Shown: positions 55,231-63,946, numbered from the stretch's first letter. The stretch: DNA of 64,000 bases from Halobellus captivus (GCF_007655485.1 NZ_VJXQ01000003.1:303742-367741), one strand, 5' to 3'. Translations and numbers: made by a program. Notes: generated from the sequence alone by a model not told the origin.

Positions 55231-55599
55231 CTAGTTGAGCAACTCGGACACGTCGATGGTGTCGATATCCAAAGACGGCTTTTCGAGGCGCTGCGCGATC
55301 GAGAGCAGTATCTCGACTTCCCGAGCGGCGTCGGTGATTCTCACCCCCTCGTTCTCGCGGTCGAACTCGACACTCGCGGCCGACTCGATCTCCGGCAGAT
55401 GCGTGTGATTCAACGTCAACATCACGTCCTCGAACCGTTCGTCAGGCTCCGAACCCTCAGCCGAAGCGGCTTCCCACTCGTTGACCGCATCCGTGAGTTC
55501 CTCGATCGTAACCGGGCGGTCTTGTTGATAGAGATAATAGAGCGCGTACCGCCGCCGTTCCTTGCTCAGTAGCCTGAATACCTCGTCTAATGAATTCAC
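55231..55599 (-). CDS. DUF7344 winged-helix regulator
   Basis: A 122-residue protein. The GTG at 55599 (VNSLDEVFRLLSKERRRYALYYL) is chosen: the TATA box TCTATATAGC (55621-55630, minus strand) lies 26 bp upstream, so transcription and translation start almost together. The wHTH pattern LLSKERRRYALYYLYQQDRPVTIEELTDAVNEWE is the DUF7344 core, with LNHTHLPEIESAASVEFD. Such domains occur in haloarchaeal regulators. Its target is unknown. Confidence 0.82.
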   Translation of the reverse strand: MNSLDEVFRLLSKERRRYALYYLYQQDRPVTIEELTDAVNEWEAASAEGSEPDERFEDVMLTLNHTHLPEIESAASVEFDRENEGVRITDAAREVEILLSIAQRLEKPSLDIDTIDVSELLN

Positions 55600-55620
55600 G
55601 GAGAAGTCAGGCGATGTACA

Positions 55621-55630
55621 GCTATATAGA
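55621..55630 (-). promoter_or_regulatory. TATA box for DUF7344 gene
   Basis: TCTATATAGC on the minus strand, centred 26 bp before GTG 55599. The spacing predicts a leaderless transcript and supports the chosen start. Confidence 0.7.
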
Positions 55631-55729
55631 TTTCGCCGAGAATCAGTACAAGACCGGCCCACGTCGATTCCGATGCCGACACGCCTCTGTGAGTGTTTCC
55701 GAGCGCTCCCAACGCGGATGGCTCCCCGC

Positions 55730-56140
55730 TCAACCCAGTCGGAACGACGGCTCGTCCGGTTCGGCTGCATCGAGGTCTTCGAGGTGGATTACTTCCTCGT
55801 CGTCGTCTTCGAGCTGCTCGCGGAGGTGGTTCACGTACTGCTTGTGCTCTTCGAGTTGCTCGCGGAGGTGTTCAGCCTCCAGTTCGAGGCGCTCGTGCTC
55901 GCGGACGAAGCTCTTCGGGACGGTCACCGTCGGCGGGAACTCCGACTCGCCGCCGGTTCGCAACTCTTCGAGTTCGTGCTCGGCGACGACCTGCACCTGG
56001 CCGTCGTGGGCAACGAGCGTGTCGACGTAGTCGCGAAAGACCGCTGACAGCGAAATGTCTCGCTCCTCAGCGATTTCCCGGAGCGTCTCGAAGGCGTCCT
56101 CGTTGACACGGAACGAGATCGTCTTGTTCTTGTTGCCCAT
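55730..56140 (-). CDS. Ribbon-helix-helix protein with coiled-coil tail
   Basis: A 136-residue protein from ATG 56140 (MGNKNKTISFRVNEDAFETLREIAEERDISLSAVFRDYVDTL). The first 45 residues have the strand-helix-helix pattern of CopG/Arc-type DNA-binding proteins. Residues 80-125 are heptad-rich (REHERLELEAEHLREQLEEHKQYVNHLREQLEDDDEE), a likely coiled coil for dimerisation. No toxin gene is next to it, so an antitoxin role is not supported. Target unknown. Confidence 0.8.
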   Translation of the reverse strand: MGNKNKTISFRVNEDAFETLREIAEERDISLSAVFRDYVDTLVAHDGQVQVVAEHELEELRTGGESEFPPTVTVPKSFVREHERLELEAEHLREQLEEHKQYVNHLREQLEDDDEEVIHLEDLDAAEPDEPSFRLG

Positions 56141-56297
56141 AGGTTCGTCTCGTAATTCGTCGGCCGATCCACTTAACGCTTCGTCAGACGTTCTCACGGC
56201 GGCAGATGGGGAACACAGTCCTCGAATCGGATGTGAGAAAATTGTCCGGGGCGCTATCGAACCGATCTAACGGCCTAGGGGTCGAGCTAGCGATGGC

Positions 56298-56987
56298 CTA
56301 CGGTTCGGGCTGGAGATCCGCGGCGTCAGAGTCGTCGTCGACGTCAGCGTCGGAACCGGCGTCAGCGTCACCGTCGGCGACCGTCCCGCCGTCGAGGCCG
56401 AACTCGTCGCTGTCGGACTCTTCGAGACTCTCAAGTGCGGACACCGCCGACTCGGTGTAGCGATCGATCGGGAGGTCGTACTCCTCGCGGGCCATCCGCG
56501 CGTACTCGTTGCCCTCCTCGTCGAACGCCTCGATGCGGTCGAGCGTCCGCTCGGCGGTTTCGACGACCCAGCGGTCGCGCGTCGCCGCGTCGACGACCTG
56601 GATCGACTCGGGCCTGACGGAGACGTTGACCGTCCCGTCGTCGGTCTCGTACGTCCGCGGCTTGCCGACGACCGCGACGTACGCTGGTGGCTCCAGATCC
56701 CGGAGCATACTCGCGGCCTCGGGCTGGTACTGCCCGGCGTAGACGAAGAACGTCCCCGTGGGGTCGACGATGCGACCGCGCCAGTACTCGTTGTCCTCGC
56801 CGACGTCGTCTTTCTCCGTCAGTGTCCCGACGAAGAACACGCGGTTCGCTTTCTCGCCGGTCGGCAGCAGCAGGTAGACCGGCGCGCGGTCGTCGTCGGA
56901 TTCCTTGAAGGTGAAGGCGGCGTCGTTGAACTCGTCTGCGAACACGCGTCGGGCGACTTCTCGGGATGGAATCTCGTTTGCGCTCAT
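56298..56987 (-). CDS. rpap3: RPA3-associated protein (RPAP3)
   Basis: A 229-residue protein, MSANEIPSREVARRVFADEFNDA, with an OB-like core (APVYLLLPTGEKANRVFFVGTLTE, YWRGRIVDPTGTFFVYAGQYQPEAA, YVAVVGKPRTY) and an acidic tail. In haloarchaea this gene is paired with rpa3, and the two products form a single-strand DNA-binding complex. Here it directly follows the RPA3 gene with a 1-bp gap. The tail (about residues 190-229) is Asp-rich and probably disordered. Confidence 0.9.
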   Translation of the reverse strand: MSANEIPSREVARRVFADEFNDAAFTFKESDDDRAPVYLLLPTGEKANRVFFVGTLTEKDDVGEDNEYWRGRIVDPTGTFFVYAGQYQPEAASMLRDLEPPAYVAVVGKPRTYETDDGTVNVSVRPESIQVVDAATRDRWVVETAERTLDRIEAFDEEGNEYARMAREEYDLPIDRYTESAVSALESLEESDSDEFGLDGGTVADGDADAGSDADVDDDSDAADLQPEP

Positions 56988-56988
56988 A

Positions 56989-57918
56989 TCAGATCGACCT
57001 CGCTTTGATCAGCACCGCTTCTGGATCCGCCGGTTCGGTGAGCCGTTCGACCTCGTCGGCGAGGACGTAGCGTCCCAGTTCGGGGCCGGAGACGCGGTAG
57101 TAGGTGCCGAGGAGGTCCTCGCGCATCTCGTCGACGACGACGGTCGTGTCGAGGGCGTCCATCGCCATCTGCTGGGCCTCGTCGAGCGTGATTTCCGTGA
57201 GGTCCTCTGTGACATCGCGGCCGAAGATGATCTCGTAGACGCGCTCGCCGTCGTCGAGCACGCCCTTGATCCGCAGGTCGAACTCGCCGTCGACGTCGCC
57301 GTGCTCCGAGCAGCGACCGTTCTGGAGGACGCGCGTACAGCCCTCCTCGGGGCAGCGCTTGATGAGGCCGCTCCCCGACTGGATGTCGACGAGCGCGCCC
57401 TCGACGGTGGTCGAGTCGTCGCCGACTTCGATCTCCTCGTCGAGCTCCTCGATCGAGGTCGTCTTGTTCAGCTTCACCGAGAAGTTACCCTGGTACTCGT
57501 CGGTGACGACGTTGCCGAGGCGGTAGACCGCACCCTCTTCGAGCTTCGGGAGGTCCGACGTCTCGAAGGCGACGAACTTCGTCCGGCCGGATTCGTCGCC
57601 GAGCAGGCCCACCTGCGCGATCGACTCGCTTCGGGGCTCCCACAGTTCGACGACTTTCGCAGTCACGTCGATCCACTGCTCGTCCTCGTCGATGTCGGCG
57701 AGGCGGACCTCGTCGTTGCCGCCGCGTCCGATCTCGTCGCGTTCGAGGCCTGCCTCTTCGAGGTAGCTGTTGATGACCGAGCGACGCGCTTCCTCGACCG
57801 GCACGCGGTACTCCTCGACGAGGTTCTCCAGTCGCTCTTCGACTTCGGCCTCGTCGACGTCTAGGTGGTCCGAGAACTGTTCGGCTATCTCCGCTGCGTG
57901 TGTTCGCAGGTCTGACAT
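56989..57918 (-). CDS. rpa3: Replication factor A / RPA3 single-strand DNA-binding protein
   Basis: A 309-residue protein from ATG 57918 (MSDLRTHAAEIAEQFSDHLD). Two OB folds are visible (DIDEDEQWIDVTAKVVELWEPR, TTVEGALVDIQSGSGLIKRC) and a zinc finger RCPEEGCTRVLQNGRCSEHG (C-x4-C-x8-C-x2-H). The C-terminal domain includes GELQYR-like oligomer surfaces that I cannot define further. RPA3 with its partner RPAP3 protects single-stranded DNA in replication and repair. The frame is open to 58140 but the extra residues are Arg-rich and not conserved. Confidence 0.92.
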   Translation of the reverse strand: MSDLRTHAAEIAEQFSDHLDVDEAEVEERLENLVEEYRVPVEEARRSVINSYLEEAGLERDEIGRGGNDEVRLADIDEDEQWIDVTAKVVELWEPRSESIAQVGLLGDESGRTKFVAFETSDLPKLEEGAVYRLGNVVTDEYQGNFSVKLNKTTSIEELDEEIEVGDDSTTVEGALVDIQSGSGLIKRCPEEGCTRVLQNGRCSEHGDVDGEFDLRIKGVLDDGERVYEIIFGRDVTEDLTEITLDEAQQMAMDALDTTVVVDEMREDLLGTYYRVSGPELGRYVLADEVERLTEPADPEAVLIKARSI

Positions 57919-58147
57919 AGTTTCACTCGCCTCCGCCTTGTTTTCCGTTGGGAGGCACAGAGCGTTTGGTGCGCGATGGGTAATAAACTGTCGTAACCGG
58001 GGTGAAAGTGAAATCCGACGGCCCGGGTGCCGTATGGATAACAGCGCATCAACGAGACGGAACACCGTACCGACAGCGCCGCTTTCGACGGGGCGGTCGT
58101 CAGCGCCACCAACGGACCTATGTCGGTCCGAATCCCACACCCGAGCG

Positions 58148-58459
58148 ATGGACGACCGCCTCGAAGGACTGCTGCGACGGAAGCTTCGAGAGGCGGGCCG
58201 ACAGTACGCTCGCGCCCGCGACGCCTACCGAGAGGGGCGGCAGTCGGCTGACGCGGCCGAAGCGGGCGAACGCGACGCCGTACCGGACGCGCTTCCCCGC
58301 GACGACGAGGGACGCGTCCGCCTCGTCTGCCGTCGCGAGGCCGAACGGCGGGCCGTCGCGGTCGACGCCGACGGCCATCCGGCCTGTTTCGAGGCGGGTC
58401 ACCCCGACTGTGAGGGCTGCGCCGAAGACGTCAGAGACGGTATCGTGGAGACGTGGTGA
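58148..58459 (+). CDS. DUF7091-like small zinc protein
   Basis: A 103-residue protein, MDDRLEGLLRRKLREAGRQYARARDAYREG, with a charged helical N-terminus and LVCRREAERRAVAVDADGHPACFEAGHPDCEGCAEDVRDGIVETW at the end. Four cysteines and a His suggest a zinc site. It matches haloarchaeal DUF7091. Its stop overlaps the start of the mannose-1-phosphate guanylyltransferase gene (TGATG), so they are co-transcribed. Confidence 0.78.
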   Translation: MDDRLEGLLRRKLREAGRQYARARDAYREGRQSADAAEAGERDAVPDALPRDDEGRVRLVCRREAERRAVAVDADGHPACFEAGHPDCEGCAEDVRDGIVETW

Positions 58460-59592
58460 TGACCGAACCGCGATCTTCTCCAGCGACGGAGCAATCCGTA
58501 GCGGAGCGACCCGCAGCGGAGCAACCCGCGACGGACGACGCCGCTTCGCTCCCAGTGGTCGCCGCCGTGCTCGCCGGGGGAACCGGGTCGCGGCTCTACC
58601 CCGCGAGCCGATCCGACCGGCCGAAGCAGTTCCTCTCGTTGGCGGGTGGCGGCAAGTCGCTTCTCGAGCGGACCGTCGACCGCGCCCGCGAGGTCGCCGA
58701 CGAAGTGGTCGTCGTCACGCGCGAGTCGTACCGCGACGGCGTCGCCGAGCGGGTCGGCGACGGCGTGACGGTCCTCGTGGAACCCGCGGGCCGGGACACT
58801 GGTCCCGCGCTGTTGTACGCGACGCACCGAATTTCGCGCCGGTACGACGACTGCGTGCTTCTGTCGCTCCCGAGCGATCACCTCGTCGGCGAGGGCTTCG
58901 CGGACGCAGTCCGCCGCGGGACTGCCGTCGCGGCGACCGAGGACCGGCTGGTCACCTTCGGCGTGGAGCCGACCCGTCCCGAGACCGGCTACGGCTACAT
59001 CGAAGCGGCGGGACCCGGGGGAGAAACCGAGTGGCAATCGGTCCGGTCGTTCCACGAGAAACCCGACGCCGCGACCGCGGCCGCGTACGTCGAGGCGGGT
59101 CACTACTGGAACGCCGGGCTGTTCGCCTGGCGGCCGGAGATCCTCTTCGATGCCGTCGAGAGGTCGCCGCTGGCTCCGCTCTCGGCAGCGCTCGCCGCCG
59201 CCGATGACTCGCGCGGTGCGGCGGACGGGACAGTCACGGCCGCCTTCGAGTCTATCGATCCCGTGAGCGTCGACAACGCCGTCTTCGAGACTGCCGACGA
59301 CGTCGCGGTGGTCCCGGTGTCGTTCCCGTGGGACGACGTCGGCGCGTGGGACGCGCTCGAACGAGTTCTCGACGCTGACGCGAACGGAAACGTCTCCGAC
59401 GGCGACGTCACGCTCCGAACGGTCGAGGCCGAGGACAACGTCGTCGTCGCCGACGACGCGCACGTCTCGCTTGTCGGCGTGTCGGACCTCGCGGTGGTCG
59501 CGTGGGACGGTCGCGTGCTGGTGGTGCCGAAAGCGCAGGCGCAGAAGGTCAAATCGCTCGTGCGGTCGCTCCAGGACCGCGGGGAGTTCTGA
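58459..59592 (+). CDS. Mannose-1-phosphate guanylyltransferase
   Basis: A 377-residue nucleotidyltransferase; ATG 58459 is preferred to the two preceding in-frame GTGs. Signature AAVLAGGTGSRLYPASRSDRPKQFL, then PAGRDTGPALLYA, LPSDHLVGE, PETGYGYIEAAG, FHEKPDAATAAAYVEAGHYWNAGLFAWRPEIL. These are the ManC/GMP-type motifs: GTP plus mannose-1-phosphate gives GDP-mannose, used for glycosylation. The C-terminal isomerase domain of bacterial ManC is missing. A short repeat ERPAAEQPA lies near the N-terminus. Confidence 0.9.
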   Translation: MTEPRSSPATEQSVAERPAAEQPATDDAASLPVVAAVLAGGTGSRLYPASRSDRPKQFLSLAGGGKSLLERTVDRAREVADEVVVVTRESYRDGVAERVGDGVTVLVEPAGRDTGPALLYATHRISRRYDDCVLLSLPSDHLVGEGFADAVRRGTAVAATEDRLVTFGVEPTRPETGYGYIEAAGPGGETEWQSVRSFHEKPDAATAAAYVEAGHYWNAGLFAWRPEILFDAVERSPLAPLSAALAAADDSRGAADGTVTAAFESIDPVSVDNAVFETADDVAVVPVSFPWDDVGAWDALERVLDADANGNVSDGDVTLRTVEAEDNVVVADDAHVSLVGVSDLAVVAWDGRVLVVPKAQAQKVKSLVRSLQDRGEF

Positions 59593-59613
59593 AGACGTCT
59601 CAACAGTCCCGCG

Positions 59614-60126
59614 TCACTCCGTCGTTCGTCGGACCTGCACCGTCCCGCCGGTCGTGACGCCGACGAGCAGCGACTCGCGGACCTCCCGGCCCTGAATGGC
59701 GTCACCGGCGGCGTCGGAGACGACCTTCATCAGCTCCGGCGCCGTTCGGTTCACTTTCACCCCCGCCTCGTCGCAGGCGTCGTAGACCTGTTTGGGCACG
59801 TCGTACAGGTCCGTTCCCTTCTCGACGGAGATCTGGACCGGCGCGGCCAACGCCTCGGCGAAGGCGACAGTCTCTCGCGCCTTCTCGACGTTCCGCCGGG
59901 CACTCGACTCGACGCTCGACACGTTCGCGCGCGAGGTCCCGAGCATATCCGCGATTCGGGACTGCTGGACCCCACGCTCGCGGAGCACGAGCACCTCGGC
60001 CTGCCGTCGCGTCAACACGCTCTCTTCGGCGTCGAATCCGACTTCCGACAGCGCGGCGTCGACGTCGAACACCTCGTCGTCGTCCGACGTTGTTGCGCCG
60101 CCGCCGTCGCCTTCGCCATCAGCCAT
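59614..60126 (-). CDS. Tfx family DNA-binding protein
   Basis: A 170-residue protein. After an acidic start, residues 38-80 form the Tfx HTH: LTRRQAEVLVLRERGVQQSRIADMLGTSRANVSSVESSARRNVEKA. The C-terminal domain (QISVEKGTDLYDVPKQVYDACDEAGVKVNRTAPELMKVV) matches the Tfx pattern as well. In methanogens Tfx binds upstream of a formylmethanofuran dehydrogenase operon; its target in haloarchaea is unknown. It is convergent with the guanylyltransferase gene. Confidence 0.9.
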   Translation of the reverse strand: MADGEGDGGGATTSDDDEVFDVDAALSEVGFDAEESVLTRRQAEVLVLRERGVQQSRIADMLGTSRANVSSVESSARRNVEKARETVAFAEALAAPVQISVEKGTDLYDVPKQVYDACDEAGVKVNRTAPELMKVVSDAAGDAIQGREVRESLLVGVTTGGTVQVRRTTE

Positions 60127-60260
60127 ACGGCTGTGTTGCGCGGCCGTCGCAAAAAAGCTACAGAAGACCGACTGTCTGTTGGTCGGCCGTCCGTTGATCG
60201 ACGACCCGTTGACCCGGAGAACCGACTGTCCATCCGATCCCCCCCGGGCCGCGAGTCCGA

Positions 60261-60746
60261 CTACCCGCCCCAGAAGTTGTCGCGGCTTCCGAGTGCGGTC
60301 GGTCGTCCCCGGCCGCTGAAGTCGTCGTTTTCGTCGTCACCGTCGTCATCGTCGGGGTCGACAGTTTCTGATTCCGCGTCCGCGTCCTCGTCGTCGACTT
60401 CGTCTTCGTCCAGCGGCAGCCGTTCCACGATCTTCTTCGCCGTCGCGTGATTCGACTTCACGCGGTCGATTCTGACGACCGCCCGCGCTTCGGGTAGGAG
60501 ACCGTCGGTGAGGACGATGAACCCGTCCTCGGTGCGGCCGACGCCCGCACCGCTCTCGTGGATGTCGTCGACGTCGATGACGACCTCCTCGCCCGGCTTG
60601 ACGGGTTGGGCCTTCAGGTCGCGGATCGGCTGTTCGTAGTTGTTACACCACTCCGCGCCGCCGCGGTCGCCGTAGTACTGACACCCCATTCCGTCGATTC
60701 GCTCCGAATACCGGGGACAGTCGTCGGCCAACGGACAGTCTGACAT
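60261..60746 (-). CDS. TRAM-domain RNA-binding protein
   Basis: A 161-residue protein. The N-terminus is Cys-rich (CPLADDCPRYSERIDGMGCQYYGDRGGAEWC), likely zinc-binding. A TRAM domain follows (VKPGEEVVIDVDDIHESGAGVGRTEDGFIVLTDGLLPEARAVVRIDRVKSNHATAKKIV). The tail is long, acidic and ends SRDNFWGG. TRAM proteins bind tRNA or mRNA and some act as cold-shock-type RNA chaperones in archaea. Confidence 0.88.
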   Translation of the reverse strand: MSDCPLADDCPRYSERIDGMGCQYYGDRGGAEWCNNYEQPIRDLKAQPVKPGEEVVIDVDDIHESGAGVGRTEDGFIVLTDGLLPEARAVVRIDRVKSNHATAKKIVERLPLDEDEVDDEDADAESETVDPDDDDGDDENDDFSGRGRPTALGSRDNFWGG

Positions 60747-60921
60747 AGCGAGAGATACTTCACGGCCCGTCTAAACGCTTGCGGGTCGACGAACGAGCCC
60801 CCGTGTACCGTGGAATGACGGCTCACAGACGCGGCCCGCAACGACGGTCATCAGTCGCTCGATACGGATGCGATCTCGGCGCGACCGCAACGCTTTCTGC
60901 CGACTCGCCCCGACTCGGAGT

Positions 60922-61608
60922 ATGAGCCGTCGCGTTCCCGAGTTCGCGGTCCTCATCGGCGTCGTGCTCGGCCTCTCGGTCGTCGTGACCGGGGTCACGC
61001 TGGGCTGGGGTCTCTACGCGACGACCGTCGTCGGCGCGCTCGTCTCCTACCCGTTCGTCGGCTTCGGAATCGTCCGCGACTCCGACCCCGCGGCGACGCT
61101 TCGCCCGCGATGGCTGCTGGGACTCGGGGGTGCGATCGCCGCCGCTGGTGCGCTGGGTACGCTCGTCGACGACCCCACGGCTGGCGGTGTTCTGAGAGCC
61201 GCGCTCGTCGGACTCGCGCTCGGAACCCCGCCAGCCGGATACGCGACGCGCTACGGAGCGGGCGTCAATCCGCTCACGCCGCGGGCGACCGCGGGCGTCG
61301 GCGTCGCCGCAGGGCTCGCGCTTCTCGCATTCGGTCTCTTCGTCGGACAGCCGCTCGTCGGCGTCGTCGCCGGGGGCGTCTGCGCGCTCGGTGCCGCACT
61401 CTACGCGACTGCCCGCGGGGTCGACTTCGACCGTCGCACGAAACGTCTCGCCGCGAGCGTCGGTGGATTGTTGGGCGTCGCTATCGTCGGGATCGGCGTC
61501 GCCAGCGGCGGCGCACTCGGCGAGTGGCTCCTCGTCGGCACGGCGGTGGCGCTCGTTCCGGGTCTCTACGCGGCGCTGACGTTAGAAAAGGAATCACGAA
61601 CCGGATAG
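60922..61608 (+). CDS. Integral membrane protein, about seven helices
   Basis: A 228-residue membrane protein from ATG 60922 (MSRRVPEFAVLIGVVLGLSVVV). Hydrophobic segments alternate with short loops: LGWGLYATTVVGALVSYPFVGFGIV, RWLLGLGGAIAAAGALGTLV, TAGVGVAAGLALLAFGLFVGQPLVGVVAGG, LAASVGGLLGVAIVGIGVA, WLLVGTAVALVPGLYAALTL. No family was recognised, and there are no conserved charged residues that would point to transport. It is divergent from the TRAM gene. Confidence 0.75.
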   Translation: MSRRVPEFAVLIGVVLGLSVVVTGVTLGWGLYATTVVGALVSYPFVGFGIVRDSDPAATLRPRWLLGLGGAIAAAGALGTLVDDPTAGGVLRAALVGLALGTPPAGYATRYGAGVNPLTPRATAGVGVAAGLALLAFGLFVGQPLVGVVAGGVCALGAALYATARGVDFDRRTKRLAASVGGLLGVAIVGIGVASGGALGEWLLVGTAVALVPGLYAALTLEKESRTG

Positions 61609-61625
61609 CTGCGCTTCTTGCGACG

Positions 61626-62621
61626 TCACGCCAGCGGTGTCCGCTCGACGACTGTCCCGTCCGCGGTCGGGTACTGCTCGACGATCTCGCCCTCGGGCAC
61701 GTCGCCCGCTTCGATCATCTCCTCTAAGAGCCACCACGCGACCTCGATGTGGTTCGATTTGATCGTGTAGAACTCCTCGGGGACACCGAGGGCGTCGAGC
61801 TTTTCAGACCCGATCCACGTCTTGCCGTAGACGAGCGTCCCGTCGTCGGTCACCTCGTCGAACGGTCGCCGGATCGTCCGCGCCATCCGCTTGAGTCGGT
61901 TGCGGTGCTGGGCGGCGTCCTTGAACACGGAGGTGCAGAAGTACACGCGCTCGTGGTCGCCCATCGCGTCGAGGATTTCAGTCTTCGAGCCGTCGACGGC
62001 GGACATGTGTCCCTCCTGCAGTTCGTACCCCTCCTCCTGCATCCGGCGGTAGTTCCCGTCGCTCATCTCGAACTCGTTGACGTTGCAAAAGTCGGCGGCG
62101 CCCTCGTCGAGGAACTCCAGGAACTCCGGTTCGGCTCGAATTCCCGGGATCTCGAACGCGGGAGTGAGTCCCTCTTCACGGGCGATATAGAGGATCTCCT
62201 CCCACTCGGTCCCGTGGAGGTCGCCCCACAGTTCGTACGGCGGGTGAAAGCGGATTTCGTCGAGTCCGGCCTCCGAGAGCCGCCGCATATTCTCTCTGCC
62301 GCCGGTGATCCCGGTGTACAGGTGCGTGTGGTGATCCTCGCCGAACTCCTCTTTCAAGAGCGACAGATAGCGACAGGTCTGCTCGAGGGCCTCCTGCGGT
62401 TCGCCGCCGGTGATCGAGGTGCCGAGGGCGTCCATTCGGTGGGCCTCCTCGATGACGTCATCGTCGGATTCCACGAGGCGCTCGTTGGCGTAGACGTCGG
62501 TGACGTTCTTGCGGTTCTCGCCGAGCGGGCAGTAAAAGCAGTCGCGCTGGTCGCAGTAACCGTAGACGAAGAGGACCATCTTCCCGCCTTTCGCGCACTG
62601 CTCACAGCCCTTCGAGATCAT
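61626..62621 (-). CDS. Radical SAM protein with CX4CX2C motif
   Basis: A 331-residue protein. The N-terminus has GCEQCAKGGKMVLFVYGYCDQRDCFYC, in which the putative 4Fe-4S cysteines are Cys23, Cys28 and Cys31, spaced CX4CX2C rather than CX3CX2C. SAM-binding features follow: ALGTSITGGEPQEALE, LYTGITGGRENMRRLSEAGLDEIRFHPP, EIPGIRAEPEFLEFL. A second cysteine pair (Cys6, Cys9) precedes. I believe this is a conserved archaeal radical SAM family. The reaction is unknown. Confidence 0.85.
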   Translation of the reverse strand: MISKGCEQCAKGGKMVLFVYGYCDQRDCFYCPLGENRKNVTDVYANERLVESDDDVIEEAHRMDALGTSITGGEPQEALEQTCRYLSLLKEEFGEDHHTHLYTGITGGRENMRRLSEAGLDEIRFHPPYELWGDLHGTEWEEILYIAREEGLTPAFEIPGIRAEPEFLEFLDEGAADFCNVNEFEMSDGNYRRMQEEGYELQEGHMSAVDGSKTEILDAMGDHERVYFCTSVFKDAAQHRNRLKRMARTIRRPFDEVTDDGTLVYGKTWIGSEKLDALGVPEEFYTIKSNHIEVAWWLLEEMIEAGDVPEGEIVEQYPTADGTVVERTPLA

Positions 62622-62715
62622 TCTGTTGTACTCGCTACCGCCCGGAGACCCAAAAGTCGTGCTACTTGGATCGGCGACTGGCGTTCGATCCGGACGATCT
62701 CTCCCATTCGGTCGG

Positions 62716-62784
62716 TTGTGACTGCCATCACTCCCGAATTGTGACTGCCATCACTCCCGAATTGTGCCTGTCATCACTCCCGAA
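62716..62784. repeat. 23-bp direct repeat, 3 copies, just upstream of DUF373 TATA box
   Basis: Units at 62716, 62739 and 62762, each 23 bp. The first two are identical and read TTGTGACTGCCATCACTCCC followed by GAA; the third differs at two bases. They end where the TATA-like AGATATAG (62789-62796) begins, at the usual position of regulator sites. The DUF373 ATG follows at 62819. Confidence 0.85.
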
Positions 62785-62788
62785 AACA

Positions 62789-62796
62789 GATATAGC
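62789..62796 (+). promoter_or_regulatory. TATA box for DUF373 gene
   Basis: AGATATAG, centred about 27 bp before ATG 62819, which predicts a leaderless or nearly leaderless transcript. No strong ribosome-binding site precedes the ATG, in agreement with leaderless translation. Confidence 0.6.
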
Positions 62797-62818
62797 CCGG
62801 CGGCGTACCTCCGGGCAG

Positions 62819-63946
62819 ATGCTGTTGGTCCTCTGTGTCGACCTCGACGACGACCTCGGCCGCAAGACCGGGCTGGAAACGCCCGTCGTCGGCCGCGACG
62901 CCGTCGAATCAGCGGCCGTAGCCCTCGCGACGGCCGACCCGGAGGACTCCGACGTCAACGTGCTGTTCCAGGGGATCCACGAGCACGACGCCCTCGAACG
63001 CGACCCCGACGTCGAAGAGGAAGTGGCCGTCGCGGCCGTCACCGGGACGCAGGGCGGCGACGTGAAGGCCAACCGGGCGATCGGCGAAGAGATCGACCGC
63101 GTGCTGGCGGGGCTCTCGACCGGGGAAAACGTCAGCGCCATCGTCATCACCGACGGCGCGCAGGACGAGTCGGTGCTGCCGATCATCCGCTCGCGCGTCC
63201 CGATCGACAGCGTTCGACGAGTCGTCGTCCGGCAGGCGCAGGACCTGGAGTCGATCTACTACACGATGAAGCAGGTTCTCGCAGATCCGGAGACGAGAGG
63301 CACGATTCTCGTGCCGCTCGGGATTCTCCTCTTGATCTACCCGTTCGTCACGATCGCGAGTCTCTTCGACGTTCCCGGCGCCGTCGTGTTGGGATTCATC
63401 TCGGCGTTTCTCGGCCTGTACACGCTCTTCCGCGGTCTCGGATTGGAGGACGCCGTCGACGACACCGCAGAGCGCATCCGCGACGTGCTCTACGAGGGGC
63501 GCGTCACGCTCATCACGTACGTCGCGGCCGCGGCGCTCCTCGTCGTGGGCGGCTTCCGGGGCTACGCGCTCGTCGAAACGCTCCGGACGAGCGTCACCGA
63601 CCCGACGCCGCCGCTCGTTCTCGCGGCGCTCGTCCACGGTGCAGTCCAGTGGTTCGCGGCGGCGGGCGTCACGTCGAGCCTCGGGCAGGTGACAGACGAG
63701 TACCTCGCGGACCGGTTCAAGTGGCGCTATCTCAACGCGCCCTTTTACGTCGTCGCCATCGCGGTGGTCCTCTACGTCGTCTCGGGGTTCTTCCTCCCGA
63801 GCGGGATCGCCGGGGTCGAGTCGTTCTCGATGACCGAGCTGGCGATCGGTCTCACCGCCGGAACGCTCCTCGGCGTGTTCAGCACGCTCGCGTTCGCCAT
63901 CGCGGAGTCGCGGTTCCCGACGGCCGCGGAGGCGGCGCAGGGGTAG
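62819..63946 (+). CDS. DUF373 family membrane protein
   Basis: A 375-residue protein. The N-terminal domain (about 1-150) is soluble: MLLVLCVDLDDDLGRKTGLETPVVGRDAV, QGIHEHDALERDPDVEEEVAVAAVTGTQGGDVKANRAIGEEID, then AIVITDGAQDESVLPIIRSRVPI. The rest holds about six to seven membrane helices (IPLGILLLIYPFVTIASLF-like, ITYVAAAALLVVGGFRGYALV, YVVAIAVVLYVVSGFFLPSG). This is DUF373, widely conserved in archaea and without a known role. The start is fixed by the leaderless promoter upstream. Confidence 0.88.
   Translation: MLLVLCVDLDDDLGRKTGLETPVVGRDAVESAAVALATADPEDSDVNVLFQGIHEHDALERDPDVEEEVAVAAVTGTQGGDVKANRAIGEEIDRVLAGLSTGENVSAIVITDGAQDESVLPIIRSRVPIDSVRRVVVRQAQDLESIYYTMKQVLADPETRGTILVPLGILLLIYPFVTIASLFDVPGAVVLGFISAFLGLYTLFRGLGLEDAVDDTAERIRDVLYEGRVTLITYVAAAALLVVGGFRGYALVETLRTSVTDPTPPLVLAALVHGAVQWFAAAGVTSSLGQVTDEYLADRFKWRYLNAPFYVVAIAVVLYVVSGFFLPSGIAGVESFSMTELAIGLTAGTLLGVFSTLAFAIAESRFPTAAEAAQG

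Noticed and set aside
55730-56140. An antitoxin of a toxin-antitoxin pair
   Set aside because: The ribbon-helix-helix domain is compatible, but the neighbours are a DUF7344 regulator and RPAP3, with no small toxin gene.
62716-62784. A short CRISPR array, because of three regular repeats
   Set aside because: The units are adjacent with no spacers, are only 23 bp, and no cas1, cas2 or effector gene is near.
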